From Pseudomonadota bacterium (GTDB lineage Bacteria; Pseudomonadota; Alphaproteobacteria; Rhizobiales; Beijerinckiaceae), in contig JAJXZN010000085.1 of the NCBI GenBank assembly GCA_021780015.1, positions 1-10,707 of the forward strand: a DNA stretch of 10,707 nt, in the 5' to 3' direction. The notes beneath the pieces are model-generated. The model did not search any database, had not been told where the DNA came from, and saw only the letters and a program-made list of their open reading frames with translations. Below, one piece after another: positions 7,094 through 10,707 of the stretch. Both the position numbers and the translations under genes were made by a program. Position 1 is the first letter of the stretch, and every line of letters starts with the position of its first letter.

Positions 7094-7263
7094 TTGTGAC
7101 TTTGGCAAAGCAGGAAGCGCATGCCAAGCCGGAAATTGTGCCCTTGCGATCACACTTGCGCGCAGGCCGCAGGTCTTTTTCGTAGCCCGCACCGGCGTTC
7201 AGCCTGCGTTCATTGAAATTCACCCACGCCTAGAGTGGCGAAATTGGTTCTGAAATAGCGGCA

Positions 7264-10200
7264 ATGCGGTCCAAACCTGTCTTCTTCGATCCCACCGGCA
7301 AGCGTGCGGCGCGGCTTTCCTGGACTGTGCGGATTGCCGCCACGGCGGTCGCCGTGGTCATCATTGCCTTTGTGGCTCTGCTGCTCGGCAATAATGCGCC
7401 CCTGAGCACCAATTTGGAGGGCTCGGCTGAAACCTTGTTCCGGCCGCCGGTGCCGGCCACCGTCACCAAGCATTCGCTGCAGAAATCGACCCGCCGCGTC
7501 GCCTCCGAATTGCGCGGCAAGGAGCGCGATCTCTCGCGGATGGCTTATCTCAAAGCCCAAGCTCAAGCTCACCCGACCGAGGCCGCGGGGCCCATGCCGG
7601 GCCGCAGCCTGTCGATCGGCTTCTACGCCAATTGGGACCAGACCAGCTTCTCGGCCCTGAAGAAGGATTTGCCGCATCTCGATTGGGTTATCCCGACCTG
7701 GCTCAGCGTGCAGGGCGATCAGATCGGCATCCGCAACGATCTCGACCATCGGGCTCTGCAGGCCATCCGCGACCAGGACCCGACGAAGCCGATCTTCCCG
7801 CTGCTGCAGAATTCCGTCGAAGGCAAATGGGACGGCGCCGGCGTCGCCAAATGGCTGGCCGACCCGGCCAAGCGCGCCGAGCGGCTCAAGGAGATCGTCG
7901 ATTTCCTCGATTTCAACCAGTGCCAGGGGCTGACCGTCGACTTCGAAGAAGTGCCCGACAGCGCCCAGGCCGATCTGAAAGCCTTCCTCAAGGAAATGGC
8001 CGCTGCCTTCCAGCCGCATGGCTGGAAAATCCTGCTCGCCGTGCCCTTCGACGACGATTCCTGGGATTACGTCGCCTATTCCAAGCTCGTCGATTACATG
8101 ATCCTCATGGCCTACGACGAGCACTGGGAGACGAGCGCGCCGGGGCCGGTTGCGAGCCAGGGCTGGTTCGAGCGTCTGCTCGACGCGCGGATGAAGGATC
8201 TCGATCCCGATCACACGATCATCGCGCTCGGCAATTACGGCTATGACTGGACAAAACCCGGCAAGCCGGCCGAAGATCTGACTTTCCAGGACGTTGCGCG
8301 GATCGCCCGCATGCAGGCGAGCGACATCGATTTCGATGCCGACGCCGAAAATCCGCATTTCACTTATAAGGACGCGAGCGGCCAGGCGCACAATGCCTGG
8401 TTCCTCGATGGCGTCTCGGCTTTCAACGAAGTCCATGCCGCCGACATCTACCGGCCGGCCGGTTATGCGGTGTGGCGCCTCGGCGCCGAGGATCCCTCGA
8501 TCTGGTCGGTCGTCGGACGCCCCTACGATTCAGCCGCCCCCGACGGCCTCAAGACCATTCCCGCCACGCAGGAAGTCTATTTCGAGAACCAGGGCGAAAT
8601 CCTGCATGTCGCGGCCCAGCCCTCGACCGGCCAGCGCGTCTTCGAACTCGATCCGCAGACCGGTGACGTCGTCGACGAGAATTACGAAGTCCTGCCGACG
8701 TCGTTCATCATCCAGCGATTCGGTGCACAGCAAAAAAAACTGGTTCTCACCTTCGACGACGGACCGGACCCAACGTGGACACCGCAAATCCTCGACATTC
8801 TGAAGCAAAAGCACGTCCACGCCACGTTCTTCATCATCGGTGAGAACGCCGGTGCCTATCCGGACATCGTGCAGCGCGAATATGAAGAAGGCCACGACGT
8901 CGGCAATCACACATTCACGCATCCCAACGTCGTCGAACTGCCGCAAGGCATGGCGAAGCTCGAAATCAATGCGACGCGCCGCCTGTTCGAGGCGATCACC
9001 GGCCATTCGATGCGCCTCATCCGGCCGCCGTTCATGGGCGATTCCGATCCGACGACCATGGACGAGCTCGAGCCCGTCGCACTGGCGCAGAGCATGGGCT
9101 TCGTCACGGTGGGTTTGCGCATCGACCCGGACGATTGGCTGCGCCCGTCGGCACAGACGATCATCGATCGCATCCTGAAACAAGTCTCCGATCCCGATCC
9201 CGACAACACCGGCAACGTCATTCTGCTGCATGACGCCGGCGGCGACCGCGCCGAGACCGTCAAGGCGCTGCCGCAATTGATCGATGCACTGCGGGCGCGC
9301 GGCTATGAATTCGAAACGGCCTCGCAACTCGCCGGCCTGACTCGCGAGCAGGCCATGCCGACGCTCCCGCCCGGCATGTTCGAGCCATTCATCAACCGCT
9401 CCGTGTTCTATACGCTCGGCTGGTCGCAGCATCTGCTGCAGGCCATGTTCATCGGCGCGATTTGGCTCGGCTTTGCGCGCCTCTTATTCCTTGCCGGTCT
9501 CGGCCTCGTGCATCGTATCCGCGAGGCGCGGGAGAAAAAGCCCGTCATGTCCGGCGTCCTGCCGGAGGTCAGCGTCATCATTCCGGCGCATAACGAGGCG
9601 GCCGTCATCGTTCAATCGGTCGAGCGCATCCTCGGCAGCAATTATCCCGATCTCGAAGTCATCGTCGTCGATGACGGCTCGACCGATGCGACCTCCGATG
9701 TCGTCGAGCGCGCTTTCGGCGCCAATCCGGCCGTCAAGCTGATCACTATCCCCAACGGCGGCAAGGCCAATGCCATCAACCAAGGTCTGGCGCAGGTCAG
9801 GGGCAGCATTGTCGTGGCGCTCGACGCCGACACTTTGTTCGAGAAAGACACGATCGCCAATCTGACGCGCTGGTTTGTCGATCCGACGGTCGGCGCCGTC
9901 GCGGGCAACGCCAAGGTCGGAAATCGCATCAATACGATCACCAAATGGCAGGCGCTCGAATATATCAGCGCGCAGAACCTCGAGCGCCGCGCGCTCGTCA
10001 CGCTTGGCTGCATCACCGTCGTCCCGGGCGCCGTCGGCGCCTGGCGGCGCGAAGCCCTCGAAAAACTCGGCCGCTTCCCAACCAATACGCTGGCCGAAGA
10101 TCAAGACCTGACGATCGCAGTGCAGAAGGCCGGCTACCGCGTCGTCTTCGACAGCGAGGCCGTCGCCTGGACCGAGGCGCCCGACACGTTCGAAGGCCTG

Positions 10201-10680
10201 ATCCGCCAGCGTTTCCGCTGGGCTTATGGCACGCTGCAATGCCTATGGAAGCATCGCGACGTGACCTTTCGGCCGCGTTTCGGCACGCTGGGTCTCATTG
10301 CCATGCCTCAGGTCTGGCTGTTCCAGGTCGTGCTGACGGTGATGGCGCCGCTCGTCGATTTCATGCTGCTCTGGCAGATCCTGCACACCGGGCTCGACTA
10401 TTTGCAGCACCGCAATCAGTTCAATCCGGACAATTTGCTCATCACGCTCGTCTATTTCGGCGTGTTCATGCTGACCGACTTTCTGGCCGTAGCGATCGCC
10501 TTCATCATCGAGCGCAACGAGAATTGGCGGCTGATGCTCTGGCTCGGATTGCAGCGCGTCGGCTACCGGCAGATTCTCTATTATGTCGTGGTGAAATCGG
10601 TCATCACCGCGCTGCTCGGGCCGCTCGTCGGCTGGGGCAAGCTCGACCGCAAGGCGACTGTCTCGGTGCCGGCGGAATAG
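7264..10680 (+). CDS. Trifunctional GH18 - NodB deacetylase - GT2 polysaccharide synthase fusion
   Basis: A 1138-aa membrane protein. After a basic N-terminus ('PVFFDPTGKR') come TM1 (about 21-42) and a linker. A periplasmic GH18-like domain follows (about 115-420), with D226 and E228 in 'GLTVDFEEV', Y284 in 'MAYDEHW' and late W404, close to the SleL/YaaH type. A linker of about 65 residues leads to a periplasmic NodB/CE4 domain (about 491-690) with TFDDGPD (base D498, metal D499), metal His H549 and H553, 'RPPF' (587-590), 'DPDDW' (621-625) and 'LLHD' (H656-D657). TM2 is about 725-750. The cytoplasmic GT2 domain (about 767-1000) carries VDDGS (802-806), DAD (854-856), EDQD (945-948) and QRFRW (982-986), the processive-synthase set. 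C-terminal helices lie near 1012-1040, 1058-1083 and 1103-1125. Likely role: polymerise and export a beta-linked, probably N-acetylhexosamine glycan, then deacetylate and cut it, analogous to PgaC plus PgaB. CDD holds a 'GH18_trifunctional' family. Polymer and acceptor are unknown. ATG 7264 is the only start after TAG at 7231; no clear Shine-Dalgarno sequence. Confidence 0.93.
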   Translation: MRSKPVFFDPTGKRAARLSWTVRIAATAVAVVIIAFVALLLGNNAPLSTNLEGSAETLFRPPVPATVTKHSLQKSTRRVASELRGKERDLSRMAYLKAQAQAHPTEAAGPMPGRSLSIGFYANWDQTSFSALKKDLPHLDWVIPTWLSVQGDQIGIRNDLDHRALQAIRDQDPTKPIFPLLQNSVEGKWDGAGVAKWLADPAKRAERLKEIVDFLDFNQCQGLTVDFEEVPDSAQADLKAFLKEMAAAFQPHGWKILLAVPFDDDSWDYVAYSKLVDYMILMAYDEHWETSAPGPVASQGWFERLLDARMKDLDPDHTIIALGNYGYDWTKPGKPAEDLTFQDVARIARMQASDIDFDADAENPHFTYKDASGQAHNAWFLDGVSAFNEVHAADIYRPAGYAVWRLGAEDPSIWSVVGRPYDSAAPDGLKTIPATQEVYFENQGEILHVAAQPSTGQRVFELDPQTGDVVDENYEVLPTSFIIQRFGAQQKKLVLTFDDGPDPTWTPQILDILKQKHVHATFFIIGENAGAYPDIVQREYEEGHDVGNHTFTHPNVVELPQGMAKLEINATRRLFEAITGHSMRLIRPPFMGDSDPTTMDELEPVALAQSMGFVTVGLRIDPDDWLRPSAQTIIDRILKQVSDPDPDNTGNVILLHDAGGDRAETVKALPQLIDALRARGYEFETASQLAGLTREQAMPTLPPGMFEPFINRSVFYTLGWSQHLLQAMFIGAIWLGFARLLFLAGLGLVHRIREAREKKPVMSGVLPEVSVIIPAHNEAAVIVQSVERILGSNYPDLEVIVVDDGSTDATSDVVERAFGANPAVKLITIPNGGKANAINQGLAQVRGSIVVALDADTLFEKDTIANLTRWFVDPTVGAVAGNAKVGNRINTITKWQALEYISAQNLERRALVTLGCITVVPGAVGAWRREALEKLGRFPTNTLAEDQDLTIAVQKAGYRVVFDSEAVAWTEAPDTFEGLIRQRFRWAYGTLQCLWKHRDVTFRPRFGTLGLIAMPQVWLFQVVLTVMAPLVDFMLLWQILHTGLDYLQHRNQFNPDNLLITLVYFGVFMLTDFLAVAIAFIIERNENWRLMLWLGLQRVGYRQILYYVVVKSVITALLGPLVGWGKLDRKATVSVPAE

Positions 10681-10707
10681 GGCGTTCGCGCTGCAACGAC
10701 CGCGCGT

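Noticed and set aside
7137..7154. CRP-like site TGTG ... CACA
   Set aside because: The half-sites are 10 nt apart, not the 8 nt between TGTG and CACA required by the CRP consensus, and flanking bases do not match.
6166..7185. 339-codon plus-strand open frame across the DsbA-like gene and intergenic region
   Set aside because: It is antisense to a clear thioredoxin-fold gene, and its translation shows no family features.
6984..7223. 79-codon minus-strand frame with GTG start, ending in TAATG at the first ATG of the DsbA-like gene
   Set aside because: The TAATG overlap is attractive, but there is no ribosome site, the sequence looks random, and it would cover the predicted promoter and hairpin. 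It is more likely untranslated leader.
7210..8436. 408-codon open frame antisense to the trifunctional gene
   Set aside because: It is opposite the GH18 domain with its conserved motifs, its composition is a mirror of that gene, and it has no domain or ribosome site.
7264..9430. Idea that the divergent DsbA-like protein folds the trifunctional protein
   Set aside because: The periplasmic part (about residues 43-722) contains a single cysteine (C220), so it cannot form an internal disulfide.

Overview
The window looks like chromosomal DNA from a GC-rich alphaproteobacterium, most likely order Hyphomicrobiales (Rhizobiales). Three things point there: strong G/C bias at third codon positions; the order DsbA-like thiol protein - aroQ - accB - accC, which I know from that group; and a three-domain GH18/NodB/GT2 membrane protein whose N-terminus (PVFFDPTGKR) is familiar from rhizobial relatives. 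The genus cannot be fixed from the sequence. I see no rRNA, tRNA, CRISPR array, insertion sequence, phage gene or other sign of recent transfer. All genes share similar base and codon use.

Layout. (1) Positions 1-3718, plus strand: the 3' end of an RND periplasmic adaptor gene, then 2 nt later a complete RND inner-membrane permease. Together they are two parts of a tripartite efflux pump. The outer-membrane channel gene is not in the window and may lie upstream. (2) Positions 3719-3769: a short convergent gap with a weak hairpin running into the accC stop. (3) Positions 3770-6978, minus strand: a probable operon read as DsbA/ScsC-like periplasmic thiol oxidoreductase, aroQ (type II 3-dehydroquinase), accB (biotin carboxyl carrier protein) and accC (biotin carboxylase). 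Gaps are 117, 5 and 18 nt. AccB and AccC form the biotin-dependent carboxylation half of acetyl-CoA carboxylase (malonyl-CoA for fatty acids), AroQ serves the shikimate pathway, and the first gene acts in the periplasm. (4) Positions 6979-7263: a divergent intergenic region with a plausible sigma70-type promoter for the minus-strand operon, a GC-rich hairpin in its leader, and short repeats. (5) Positions 7264-10680, plus strand: one 1138-aa protein joining a periplasmic GH18 glycosidase-like domain, a periplasmic NodB (CE4) polysaccharide deacetylase domain and a cytoplasmic processive GT2 glycosyltransferase with flanking membrane helices.

The most interesting object is the trifunctional protein. 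Its parts resemble functions that PNAG systems split between PgaC/IcaA (synthase) and PgaB (deacetylase plus glycosidase-like domain). It could therefore synthesise, export, deacetylate and cut a beta-linked, probably N-acetylhexosamine-containing polymer. The architecture is known to domain databases, but I know of no experimental characterisation. The rest of the window is ordinary housekeeping plus an efflux pump of uncertain substrate.
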